Made by a program: the position numbers and the translations under genes | Shown: piece after piece, positions 1-8,017 of the stretch | Layout of the letters: every line of letters starts with the position of its first letter | How positions within the stretch are numbered: position 1 is the stretch's first letter | NCBI RefSeq assembly: GCF_002252755.1 | Contig: NZ_NHOY01000067.1 | Location: 1 to 64,000 of the forward strand | From: Halorubrum sp. Hd13 | Lineage (GTDB): Archaea > Halobacteriota > Halobacteria > Halobacteriales > Haloferacaceae | Direction: 5' to 3' | Length of the DNA stretch: 64,000 nt | The notes under the pieces: generated by a model | What the model was told of the DNA's origin: nothing | What the model saw: the letters and a program-made list of their open reading frames with translations, nothing else | Database searches by the model: none

Positions 1-462
1 GGCCCCATAACGGTCTTCACGCTACCGTATCACCTCTAGTAGCAACTATTGCACCTCCTCCAAGATCGGTACTCCGGCCCGGTCGCTCACGGGCGCCCGT
101 ACCCACTCTGATCGACCTCGAAGTCGATGACCCGATAGAGACGGGGGGAATCCACCGCACCAACGCCTACCGCGTCACCGTCGCGGCCGCGAGCTACGTT
201 CACGAAGTAGAGACAGTCTCCATGATGCACACGAAAGAAAGGGGTTCATTCGGTGGCATCGACTTGGCTCACAGGCCGGTCTGAATCCCGGAATCGAAGG
301 GCTCGCACGCCTCGAAGTGTCCCTCCTCGCGGACCTCCCGGCGTACCACGTCTCGACGACGGTTGCGAGCGAACAGCGGGACCGGAGATCGGTCGGCTGT
401 TCGCCGTGATCCTCGCCCCGTCGGGGGAACGTTTAACCACGGGCTCTGTCGAAGTGGGTGGT
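1..462. other. Left-edge region with no convincing gene
   Basis: No recognisable gene was found here. One forward frame is open from about position 3 to 284 without a clear start. It would encode an unplaced peptide ending shortly after a MMHTKERGSF stretch, and could be the tail or remnant of a gene lying left of the window. The last 35 bases hold a TATA-like GTTTAAC box (about 431-437) for the downstream permease transcript. Confidence 0.4.
431..438 (+). promoter_or_regulatory. TATA-like box of the phosphate permease transcript
   Basis: GTTTAACC lies about 28 nt before an ATG at 463. In haloarchaea this spacing puts the transcript start at or next to that ATG, which opens a 10-codon ORF rather than the permease frame. 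Confidence 0.4.
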
Positions 463-495
463 ATGGTCCGAATCCCCGTCAGCGGAGGCCGTTGA
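463..495 (+). CDS. Possible 10-residue leader ORF overlapping the permease start
   Basis: The short frame MVRIPVSGGR ends in a TGA (493-495). That stop overlaps a TTG (492) and lies just before a GTG (498), both in the permease frame. It starts where the TATA box predicts the mRNA begins. Either it is a translated leader with re-initiation at the permease, or a one-base frameshift has separated the original permease start from its frame. The sequence alone cannot decide. Confidence 0.3.
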   Translation: MVRIPVSGGR

Positions 496-497
496 CC

Positions 498-1703
498 GTG
501 GCGGGAACCGTCTTCTGGGCGCTCGTTGTGCTGGCGACGCTCACCAGCCTCGCCACGGCGTGGGCGCTCGGCGCCAACAGCAACTCGCCGCCGTTCGCCC
601 CGGCGATCGGCGCCAACGCCATCTCAACGATGCGGGCGGCCTTCCTCATCGGCATCCTCGCCGCGCTCGGCGCGCTCACGCAGGGCGGAGCGATCTCCGA
701 GACGGTCGGGGCGGGGCTCATCAACGGCGTCCAGATAACGTCGCTGGCGGCGACGGCGGGACTGCTGACCGCGACCGGCTTCATGGCCTTCGGCGTCTAC
801 ACCGGCTACCCGGTGCCGGCGGCGTTCGCGACGACGGGAGCGATGGTCGGCGTCGGCCTCTCGCTCGGCGGCGACCCCGCCATAGACACCTACCGCCGCA
901 TCGGGCTCTTCTGGTTGCTCGTCCCCCCCGTTTCGGGCGGGCTCGCCTATCTCACCGCCACCATTCTCCGGCGCGACGACATCCCGGAGACGGTCGGCGT
1001 CCCGCTACTCGCGGCGGTCGTCGGCGGCATCGTCGCCAACGTGCAGTTGGGCGTCATCCCGTCGCCGCCCGACGCGAGCCAGAGCTCCGTCGCGGGATTC
1101 ATCGCGCGGCAGGTCGAGACGCCGATGGTCGCCGATGTCGATCCCGTGGTGGTGCTCGTCACGCTGACGGCCGCCGCGGCGTGGTTCCTGCTCATTCGGC
1201 GCCGGACCCAGGCGTCGGTCGAGGGCGGCATTCGGACGTTCCTCATCGTCCTCGGGAGCGTCGTCGCCTTCTCCAGCGGCGGCAGTCAGGTCGGGCTGGC
1301 GACCGGCCCGCTCGAGAACCTCTACGGGGTCGAACTCGGGCTTCCCGGCGTCGTCCTGCTCGCGCTCGGCGCGACCGGCATCCTCGCCGGCGCCTGGATG
1401 GGGGCGCCGAAGCTCCTCCAAGCGACCTCCCGCGAGTACGCCCAGCTGGGGGTCAGGCGCTCGATCGCCGCGCTGGTTCCGGGTTTCATCATCGCGCAGC
1501 TGGCCATCGCGCTGGGAATACCGATCTCGTTCAACAACATCATCATCTCCGGGGTCATCGGCGGGGGGCTCGCCGGCGGCTCGGCGGGCGTCTCCCGTCG
1601 GAAGATCGGCGTGACCCTCGCGTTTTGGCTCATCACGCTCGTCGCCTCCATCGCGATCGGGTTCGGGCTCTACAAGGCCTTCGCCGCGGTGCTCGGCGGG
1701 TGA
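498..1703 (+). CDS. PiT-family inorganic phosphate permease
   Basis: This is an integral membrane protein of about 401 residues with roughly ten hydrophobic segments. It matches the PiT (PF01384) family of cation-coupled phosphate transporters, which carry phosphate across the cytoplasmic membrane. The N-terminal half has the family motif region GANSNSPPFAPAIGANA followed by repeated small-residue-rich helices. A second related motif, ISFNNIIISGVIGGGLAGG, lies near the C-terminus, in keeping with the internal duplication of PiT proteins. I chose GTG 498 because the first helix begins four residues later; TTG 492 is equally possible. An ATG at 463 is out of frame and closes at 495. The gene is followed head-to-tail by a UspA protein on the other strand. 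Sulfate permease is an alternative substrate, as some PiT homologues move sulfate. Confidence 0.85.
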   Translation: MAGTVFWALVVLATLTSLATAWALGANSNSPPFAPAIGANAISTMRAAFLIGILAALGALTQGGAISETVGAGLINGVQITSLAATAGLLTATGFMAFGVYTGYPVPAAFATTGAMVGVGLSLGGDPAIDTYRRIGLFWLLVPPVSGGLAYLTATILRRDDIPETVGVPLLAAVVGGIVANVQLGVIPSPPDASQSSVAGFIARQVETPMVADVDPVVVLVTLTAAAAWFLLIRRRTQASVEGGIRTFLIVLGSVVAFSSGGSQVGLATGPLENLYGVELGLPGVVLLALGATGILAGAWMGAPKLLQATSREYAQLGVRRSIAALVPGFIIAQLAIALGIPISFNNIIISGVIGGGLAGGSAGVSRRKIGVTLAFWLITLVASIAIGFGLYKAFAAVLGG

Positions 1704-1712
1704 GGGCCCGGA

Positions 1713-2144
1713 TCAGCGAACGACGGTCACGGTGACGGGGGCCTCGGCGACGACGCTGGTGGCCACGGTTCCGAGCACCCGGCGTGCGATACTTCCCCGC
1801 TCGTCGGCGTGCCCGCCCATCACCACGTGGTCGACGTCGTGAGCGTCGACGTATTCGAGAATGACCCCGGCCGGGTCGCCGCTCTCTACCGCCGAGTCGA
1901 TCTCTCGATCGACCTCCGCGGCCCGGGCTCTCGCCCGTTCGACGATGCGATCGGCCCGTTCGCGCGCGGCCTCATGACGCTCCTCGCCGGGCTCGAGGAC
2001 GCCGCCCTCGCTCATCGCCGCGTCGATCGGGGTCACCACGTTCAGGACGGTCACCCGGCAGTCGAAGAGGTCGAGCGCCCGCGTGAGCGCCTCGTCGGCC
2101 AGCGGCGACCCGTCCAGCGGGACGAGGACGTGAGACGGCGGCAT
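1713..2144 (-). CDS. Universal stress protein, UspA family
   Basis: A cytoplasmic protein of 143 residues with the single UspA fold (PF00582). The N-terminal strand HVLVPLDGSPLADEAL and the C-terminal nucleotide-binding loop GGHADERGSIARRVLGTVA are both visible. The latter matches the G-x2-G-x9-G-(S/T) ATP-binding pattern in relaxed form. Start ATG 2144 (MPPSHVLVP) puts the first strand at the usual position; an upstream in-frame start adds eight residues of no family similarity. UspA proteins act in stress and energy-state responses, but the partner is not evident. It ends ten bases after the convergent phosphate permease. No operon partner is apparent. Confidence 0.85.
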   Translation of the reverse strand: MPPSHVLVPLDGSPLADEALTRALDLFDCRVTVLNVVTPIDAAMSEGGVLEPGEERHEAARERADRIVERARARAAEVDREIDSAVESGDPAGVILEYVDAHDVDHVVMGGHADERGSIARRVLGTVATSVVAEAPVTVTVVR

Positions 2145-2242
2145 ACGTCGTGTCGGACCCGCCCGCACATAGTAACGGTGGTCGTTCTACGCGCGTCCCC
2201 GGCCGCCCGCCGCGAGCCGATGACGGGAGCGACCCGCGCCCG

Positions 2243-3352
2243 TCACCCCCCGTCGGGGTCGTAGATATCGGGGTCCTGCTCGCCCTGCACCTCGAGCACG
2301 CCGAGGAGTCCCTTGCGGGCCACGCGGGTCAGCGAGTGGTCGACGATCTTGATCGGACCGGGGACGGGGGTCCTGATCTCCGCGGCGGTGACGGTGCCGG
2401 GCGCGACCGGCGTCGTCTCGACGTAGCGCGCGGGGTCCGAGACGAGGTCTCCGTCGCGGTAGAGCTTGTCCCAGACGTTGCCGATGGCGTGCCACGAGCT
2501 GCTCAGGTTCGGCCCGCCGTTGGACAGGAAGAGCCGGACGCGCTCGTCCTGCTCGACCTGGACCCGGCCGTATCCGTCCTTCGTGAACGCGTACGCCTCG
2601 CCGTTGAACGCCATGTAGGTCGGGTCCTCCTCCTTGGCGGCGTCTACGCTCCACTCGTGGTGGCCTTCTTGACCGGTCTCCCCGTTCGTGTACAGCTCGT
2701 GCTGGCCGAAGTAGAGCTCGCGGTCGACTTCCGGAAGCCCGTCTTTCGGCTCGACGAGGATGGCGCCGAACATGCCGGCGCTGATGTGGTGGTCCATGTT
2801 CGGGACCGCACAGTGGTAGATGTGGACGCCGGGGTAGGTGGCTTTGTACCGGATGCTGGCCTCCTCGCCGGGCGCGATGGTGGTGTGGTCCGCGCCGCCG
2901 CCGGGCCCGTACACCGCGTGGAAGTCCATGTTGTGCGGCAGCCCGCTGTCCTCGGGGTTCTTCAGGGTGAAATTCACCGTGTCGCCGCGGCGGACGCGGA
3001 CCATCGGGCCGGGCACCCGCCCGTCGAAGGTCATGTAGTCGAAGGTGACGCCGGGCTCGATCTCGGCGGTCACCTCCTGCGTCTCCATCGTCACCTCGTG
3101 CGTGCGCGGCTCGTCCCAGTCGACGGGGTCGGGCACGTCGGTCGGATCCGCGGCGATGCGGTCCGCGTCGACCTCTGCGGCCGGATCGAGCGAGGCCGAC
3201 TCGCCCGCCGGGTCCGCATCGGCCGCGTCGTTCGTGGGCGGCGCGATGGCGTCGGTATCGCCGCCACCGAGGCAGCCCGCGAACACGGCCGCGGCGCCGA
3301 TACCCGCCGTCTTCAGAAACGCACGCCGGTCGGTGTGGGAATGTCGGGACAT
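2243..3352 (-). CDS. nirK: Copper-containing nitrite reductase NirK
   Basis: A two-cupredoxin-domain enzyme of 369 residues reducing nitrite to nitric oxide outside the cytoplasmic membrane. The N-terminus has a Tat motif (DRRAFLK, about 9-15) and a lipobox-like FAGC (Cys27), suggesting Tat export and lipid anchoring. Type 1 copper ligands are His140, Cys181, His189 and Met194. Type 2 ligands are His145, His180 and His288 (SSSWHAIG). The catalytic Asp is in PHNMDFHA (Asp143). Residue spacing follows known NirK proteins except for one residue fewer between Cys181 and His189. Start ATG 3352 precedes the Tat motif directly. It lies next to an HTH-10 regulator, a copper ATPase and a putative NO reductase cluster, which fits a denitrification function. 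Confidence 0.96.
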   Translation of the reverse strand: MSRHSHTDRRAFLKTAGIGAAAVFAGCLGGGDTDAIAPPTNDAADADPAGESASLDPAAEVDADRIAADPTDVPDPVDWDEPRTHEVTMETQEVTAEIEPGVTFDYMTFDGRVPGPMVRVRRGDTVNFTLKNPEDSGLPHNMDFHAVYGPGGGADHTTIAPGEEASIRYKATYPGVHIYHCAVPNMDHHISAGMFGAILVEPKDGLPEVDRELYFGQHELYTNGETGQEGHHEWSVDAAKEEDPTYMAFNGEAYAFTKDGYGRVQVEQDERVRLFLSNGGPNLSSSWHAIGNVWDKLYRDGDLVSDPARYVETTPVAPGTVTAAEIRTPVPGPIKIVDHSLTRVARKGLLGVLEVQGEQDPDIYDPDGG

Positions 3353-3386
3353 TGGGTCTCTCCGGTTGGTGTTTGGTGAAGAACGA

Positions 3387-3396
3387 CCGTATAAGT
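3387..3396 (-). promoter_or_regulatory. TATA-like box of nirK
   Basis: On the minus strand CTTATACG sits about 40 nt before the nirK ATG, predicting a leader of roughly 14 nt that contains GGAG close to the start. Upstream, AT-rich sequence around 3440-3455 could hold regulator sites. Confidence 0.45.
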
Positions 3397-3535
3397 GCAG
3401 AGATGTTCTCACCTCGCGGGCGAATAACTGAACATCATCGCTGATTTTTACTTAAAGGACGTTCGCGACTCCCGACGAGTATCCGACGCCGCCGGATCCG
3501 CGTGTGACGGCGAGCGGACGACGCGTCGCGACCCC

Positions 3536-3596
3536 GACGCGAAGCGGACCGCGGCGCGAAGCGGACCGCGACGCGAACCGGACCGCGGCGAAACGG
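3536..3596. repeat. Three tandem 17-bp GC-rich repeats
   Basis: Units at 3536-3552, 3553-3569 and 3570-3586 share the pattern G(A/G)CGCGAA(G/C)CGGACCGC, with a partial fourth copy to 3596. They lie between the stop of the HTH-10 regulator and the nirK promoter, so they belong to the 3' end of the regulator transcript. Confidence 0.75.
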
Positions 3597-3605
3597 CAGT
3601 CGCAC

Positions 3606-4268
3606 TCACCGCGTCGCCGCTTCGTCGTCGTCGATCTGCGGGGGTAGGTCCTCGATGAGCCGCCTGACCGCGACCTCCTCGGCGCGGTGGAGCGCCTCGC
3701 TGCAGGTGGACGTCGCGAGCCCGACGCGGTCGGCCAGCTCGGTGAGCGAGCAGGTCCGCGGCGTGTCGTAGTACCCCTCCTCTATCGCGCGGAGGAGCAG
3801 CTCCTGCTGGGTCTCGGTCAGCAGCCGACTCGCCTGTGGCCGCTCCCTGACGTGCTTGACGCGGAAGTCGAGCCCGAGTTCGCCGAACTGCCGGCCCAGC
3901 TCCGAGATCCGGTCGGTGGCTCCGGTGATGTCGACGACCGCGTCGCCGTCGCTGATCTCGACCGGCATCTCGATGGGGATTCCGGACCGCTTCGCCGCGA
4001 GAAGCAGCAACGGCGCCGAGGTCTCGAACTGCACCGTCGCCTCGTTGTCGGCTTGGTTCATCACCGTCGCTTCGGTGATCGACGGGTGCGACTCCATGGC
4101 GTCGAGGACTGCCTCGACGTCAGGGGCGGTTATCCACACGAGCGCGAACCCCGGACCCTCGCCCGGGAGCGCGGCGATCACCCGCAGCGTCGCTTCCGGG
4201 AACGCGCGGGAGACGTCTGCGGCCCACGGTCCATCGGGCAGTTCGACGACGAGGCGTGCTTGTGCCAT
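3606..4268 (-). CDS. HTH-10 (bacterio-opsin activator type) transcription regulator
   Basis: A protein of 220 residues. The N-terminal half (about 1-145) is a haloarchaeal sensor-like region without recognisable ligand residues. The C-terminus (about 150-205) is the PF04967 bat-type helix-turn-helix: LLTETQQELLLRAIEEGYYD, a TCSLTELADRVGLATSTCSEALHRAEE helix pair, then an acidic tail. These proteins bind DNA and often control neighbouring respiratory genes. It is transcribed in the same direction as nirK, about 250 nt upstream, and divergent from a copper ATPase gene. That makes nirK, the NO reductase cluster and the ATPase likely targets; this is inference from position only. Confidence 0.85.
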   Translation of the reverse strand: MAQARLVVELPDGPWAADVSRAFPEATLRVIAALPGEGPGFALVWITAPDVEAVLDAMESHPSITEATVMNQADNEATVQFETSAPLLLLAAKRSGIPIEMPVEISDGDAVVDITGATDRISELGRQFGELGLDFRVKHVRERPQASRLLTETQQELLLRAIEEGYYDTPRTCSLTELADRVGLATSTCSEALHRAEEVAVRRLIEDLPPQIDDDEAATR

Positions 4269-4685
4269 TGGTCTTCTCGGTGGGTGATTCCGGGTCGGTG
4301 GTGAGGCGGTCCGGCCGAAGACAACCGGACGCGACTTCCGGGGGGTCGGATCGCGTCACGGACGCGGAAGCGACCGGTTCCCCTCCGACCGCCGCGACGC
4401 GAGTGTGACGCGTCGTCAGTCGATCCCGCATCGGCCGTCGTCGGACGACTGTACGTACGACTCGGGTGAAAAGGGGATATCGGGCGTTCTTGAGGCGTGG
4501 TACCGTCGACCGAATTGTTCGGCCGTCTCTTTATCCCCCGCATCGGCGCGGCCCGACCTCGTCCCCGCGGCCCCCTCGTCGGACCGGACGACGATCGGAA
4601 CGGTATCGCGTTCGTCCGCTTCGCCGGCTTCGACCCGAACACGTTCGCGGACACTGACTCCCGCGTCGGCGAGCGAGTTCCGGTG
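4269..4685. promoter_or_regulatory. Divergent intergenic region between regulator and copper ATPase
   Basis: About 420 bases without a gene. It holds a GTACGTAC palindrome near 4450 and a TATA-like CTTTATC at about 4530 facing the ATPase. That box would give a leader of more than 100 nt if it is the true promoter. Confidence 0.35.
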
Positions 4686-7199
4686 ATGGGACGCTGTCGG
4701 CTCTGTGACCTCCCGACCTCGGACCCGCCCGTCAGCGCGGCCGGCGTCGACGGCGAGTTCTGCTGCCGCGGCTGTCTGGAGGTGGCCCGCCGGCTCGACG
4801 ACGTCGACGACGCCGAGACGGAGACGGACGGGATCGGGGACGCACCGACGGAGCGAGACCGAGCGACGACCGAGGGGACGTACCCGTCGGGGGCGAGCGA
4901 GGCGTATCTGGCGGTCGACGGGATGCACTGTACGACCTGCGAGACGTTCCTCGGACTCCGCGGCGACGACCGCCGGGGGGTCCACGCGGTGGAGGCCAAC
5001 TACGGCACCGAGACCGCCCGGGTCGTCTACGATCCGGAGGCGATCGACCGGGAAGAGCTCCCGGCGGCGCTCTCGGGGTACGGGTACGCGCTCCGGTTCC
5101 GCGAGGGGACGCCGACGGAGGGAGGGGCCGAGACGCACGCCGCCGACGGTCCGGCGGGGGGCCGTCCGGACGACCGGACGGTCGAGCGGCTCGCGGTCGG
5201 CGGGTTCCTCACGATGCTGATCATGCCGTGGTACGTCCTGTCGCTGTACCCGAGCTACCTCGGCGTGGAGACGAACGTCCTCGCCATCGACACGACCACG
5301 TCGGTGGGCCGGTACCTCCCGCTGGCGTTCATCGCGGTCCTGACGACCGTCCTGTTGGCGTCCACGGGCGCGCCGCTCCTGCGGGGCGCGTACGTGAGCG
5401 TCCGGGCGCGGCGACCCAACATGGACCTCCTCGTCGCGGTCGCCGCGCTGTCCGCGTACGCGTACAGCACGCTGACGCTCGCGACCGGCGGCACGCACCT
5501 CTACTACGACGTCACGGTCGCCGTCGTGATGGTCGTCTCGGTCGGCCGGTACTACGAGCGGCGGGTCCGATCGCGGGCGAACGACCTGCTCGAGACCGTC
5601 ACGGCCGCCCGCGTCGAGTCGGCGACGCGGCTGACCGACGCGGGATCGGAGACCGTCCCGATCGCAGACCTGGAACCGGGCGACCGAGTCCGGGTCGCGC
5701 CAGGCGAGCGCGTGCCGATCGACGGCACCGTGACCGAGGGGACCGTCGACGTCGACGAGTCCGTGATCACCGGGGAGTCGCTCCCGGTGCGGAAGGAGCC
5801 CGGGGATCCCGTGATCGGCGGCGCGACTCTCCTCGGTGACGTCGGCGACGGGCGCGGTCCCGACGGCGCGGTCGTGATGCGAGTCGGCGAGGACGCGGAG
5901 AGCACCGCGGACCGCCTCGCCGCCGCCCTCTGGGAGGTTCAGACCGACGCGCCGGGTGTCCAGCGGTTCGTCGACGCGCTCGCGACGATATTCGTTCCGA
6001 CCGTGTTAACGCTCGGGCTGCTCGTCGCCGGCTGGGGGCTCGCGACCGGCGAGACGGTCGCGGCCGCGATGCTCGCCGGCCTGACCGTCCTCGTCGTCTC
6101 CTGTCCGTGCGCCATGGGGCTCGCGACCCCGCTCGCGGTCTCCGGCGGGCTCCGCGACGCGCTCGCTCGCGGCGTGGTCGTCACCGATTCGTCGGTGTTC
6201 GAAGTCGCCCGAGAGGCCGAGACGATCGTGTTCGACAAGACCGGGACCCTCACCGCGGGGGAGATGCGCGTCGCCGCCACGTACGGCGACGACCGGACGC
6301 TTCGGCTCGCCGCCGCGCTCGAGCGCCGCGCCGACCATCCCGTCGCGGACGCGATCCGCGATGCGGCGACCGATGATCGGCTCCCGATCGAGGACGGACC
6401 GCTGACCGACGGCGGCCTCGAGGGGACGACGGTCGAGTCGTTCGCCCGCCACCCCGGTGCGGGGATCTCGGGCGAAGTCGTCGCCGGCGACGGCCGCGCG
6501 TCCGACCGCCGAACGACCGGCACGCGAGTCGTCGCCGGGACCCTCGATCTGGTCGAGCGCGAGTGCGGTCCCGCCTCCGACGACCTGCGGGACCGCGTCG
6601 ATGTCGTCGCGGATCGGGGCGCGCTGCCGGTCGCCGTGGGATGGAACGGCGCGGCTCGCGGGGTGATCGCCGTCGAGGACCGCGACCGGGAGGGCTGGGA
6701 CGAGGCGCTCGCGGCGTTCGCAGACAGGGAGGTGGTCGTCCTGACCGGCGACGACGGTCCGCGGGCCGACCGGTTCCGAAACCACCATGCGGTGGACGAG
6801 GTCTTCGCCGGCGTCCCGCCGGACGGGAAACTCGAGGCCGTCCGCGGATTCACCGCCGCCGGCACTACCGTGATGGTCGGCGACGGGACGAACGACGCGC
6901 CGGCGCTCGCGGCGGCCGATCTCGGTATCGCGATGGGCGACGGGACGGCCCGCGCCGTCGAGGCCGCGGACGCCGTGATAACCGGCGAGGACCTGCGCGC
7001 GGTCGAGACCGTCTTCGCCCTCGCGGCCGGGACCCGCCGACGGATCCGGGAGAACGTGGCGTGGGCGCTGTGTTACAACGCGGTGGCCGTCCCGCTCGCG
7101 ATCGCGGGGGTGCTCAACCCCTTCTTCGCCGCCCTCGCGATGGCCGCCAGCAGCGGGATCGTCGTGACGAACTCGACGCGGTCGGTGCTGCGGGAGTGA
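4686..7199 (+). CDS. copA: Heavy-metal (copper) P1B-type ATPase, FixI/CcoI-like
   Basis: An ATP-driven copper exporter of 837 residues in the cytoplasmic membrane. The N-terminus has a cysteine-rich module (CRLC at 4-7, FCCRGC at 25-30) like the metal-binding domain (PF12156) of the FixI/CcoI ATPases that supply copper to heme-copper oxidases. An HMA domain follows with GMHCTTC (Cys82, Cys85). Catalytic hallmarks are the membrane CPC motif at 473-475, the phosphorylation site DKTGTLT (Asp517), the HP pair at 551-552 and the hinge GDGTNDAP from 732. Start ATG 4686 gives the family N-terminus; upstream in-frame starts add 63 unrelated residues. It is convergent with the NO reductase cluster and near nirK. 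This suggests it loads copper for those enzymes rather than serving only detoxification. Confidence 0.92.
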   Translation: MGRCRLCDLPTSDPPVSAAGVDGEFCCRGCLEVARRLDDVDDAETETDGIGDAPTERDRATTEGTYPSGASEAYLAVDGMHCTTCETFLGLRGDDRRGVHAVEANYGTETARVVYDPEAIDREELPAALSGYGYALRFREGTPTEGGAETHAADGPAGGRPDDRTVERLAVGGFLTMLIMPWYVLSLYPSYLGVETNVLAIDTTTSVGRYLPLAFIAVLTTVLLASTGAPLLRGAYVSVRARRPNMDLLVAVAALSAYAYSTLTLATGGTHLYYDVTVAVVMVVSVGRYYERRVRSRANDLLETVTAARVESATRLTDAGSETVPIADLEPGDRVRVAPGERVPIDGTVTEGTVDVDESVITGESLPVRKEPGDPVIGGATLLGDVGDGRGPDGAVVMRVGEDAESTADRLAAALWEVQTDAPGVQRFVDALATIFVPTVLTLGLLVAGWGLATGETVAAAMLAGLTVLVVSCPCAMGLATPLAVSGGLRDALARGVVVTDSSVFEVAREAETIVFDKTGTLTAGEMRVAATYGDDRTLRLAAALERRADHPVADAIRDAATDDRLPIEDGPLTDGGLEGTTVESFARHPGAGISGEVVAGDGRASDRRTTGTRVVAGTLDLVERECGPASDDLRDRVDVVADRGALPVAVGWNGAARGVIAVEDRDREGWDEALAAFADREVVVLTGDDGPRADRFRNHHAVDEVFAGVPPDGKLEAVRGFTAAGTTVMVGDGTNDAPALAAADLGIAMGDGTARAVEAADAVITGEDLRAVETVFALAAGTRRRIRENVAWALCYNAVAVPLAIAGVLNPFFAALAMAASSGIVVTNSTRSVLRE

Positions 7200-7210
7200 C
7201 GACGCCCCCG

Positions 7211-7900
7211 TCAGACCGTCCGGATGAACCGGCGGAGGGTCTCGCCGTTCGAGTCGCGGAGTTCGATCACGAACTGCGCCCCTGAGGGCCCGTCGGAAAG
7301 CGCGGCGCGGGGCGCCGAAACCGCGTACGGCGGCTCGTCGCTGCGGTCGATCTCTTCGCCGCCGGCGAGGAGCACGACGTGGTCGACGCCATCGGACGCC
7401 TCGAGCTCGCAGGTGATCGGGTCGCCGTCGGTCTCACAGACCAGCTCCGCGGTCACGTCACCGCCGTCGGCTCCGAAGCCGGACGAGAAGTCGAGCAGCA
7501 TCACGCCCGGCCCGAGGGTTCCCACGACCGCGACGATCACGAGGAACGTCGCGAAGTTGATCTTCGACCCGTGGCGGACGATCCGTCGCACGGTCGGGTT
7601 CTCGGCGGTGCGCCGCAGGCGGATCACGGCCGGAACGACGAGCACGTGGGTGAGCGGTCCCCACGCGATCAGGACGAAGCCGTAGGCGATCGCGTACCGA
7701 AGCGCGGTCGCGTCTATCCAGTACGCCGTCAGGACGTTCCCACCCATCCACAGGAAGAGCCCGAGGAAGACGAGCGCGCCGCTCTTGAGCCAGCGCCAGA
7801 CGGGCGTGTTCGCGTAGTAGACGCTCAGGAGGTCACGCCATGCTTGACGAACGATACCGCCGAGCCGCATTCGTGAATTTGTCTTCGAAGCGTCAGTCAT
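7211..7900 (-). CDS. Membrane protein at the end of the NO reductase cluster
   Basis: A protein of 229 residues that I do not recognise as a named family. It has about three or four hydrophobic segments: two near 40-90 (FLGLFLWMGGNVLTAYWIDA and the following helix) and one near 118-140 (FATFLVIVAVVGTLGPGVML). A C-terminal acidic domain follows, of beta-sheet type with two cysteines (VCETDGDPITCEL). The C-terminal domain resembles an extracellular Ig-like fold bearing a possible disulfide. It lies about 120 bases downstream of subunit I in the same direction, so it may be an accessory subunit or assembly factor of that enzyme. Start ATG 7900 is the first in frame. Confidence 0.6.
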   Translation of the reverse strand: MTDASKTNSRMRLGGIVRQAWRDLLSVYYANTPVWRWLKSGALVFLGLFLWMGGNVLTAYWIDATALRYAIAYGFVLIAWGPLTHVLVVPAVIRLRRTAENPTVRRIVRHGSKINFATFLVIVAVVGTLGPGVMLLDFSSGFGADGGDVTAELVCETDGDPITCELEASDGVDHVVLLAGGEEIDRSDEPPYAVSAPRAALSDGPSGAQFVIELRDSNGETLRRFIRTV

Positions 7901-8017
7901 TCGTTTAGTTTCGTATCAGTGGTCGGTCGTCGGTCGTCGGTTCGGGTAGTCGCCCGCCGCGGGTCGGAAAACCGGAGCGATGAGCGCTCCGCGGGCCGGT
8001 TGGACGTCGGCCGGCGC

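Noticed and set aside
458-1735. Long Arg-rich frame overlapping the phosphate permease
   Set aside because: It is a GC-rich shadow with Arg/Pro/His-rich, non-haloarchaeal composition; the permease frame has clear membrane helices.
2150-3379. 409-residue frame opposite nirK
   Set aside because: Antisense shadow of nirK; no family motifs and Val/Arg/His-rich composition.
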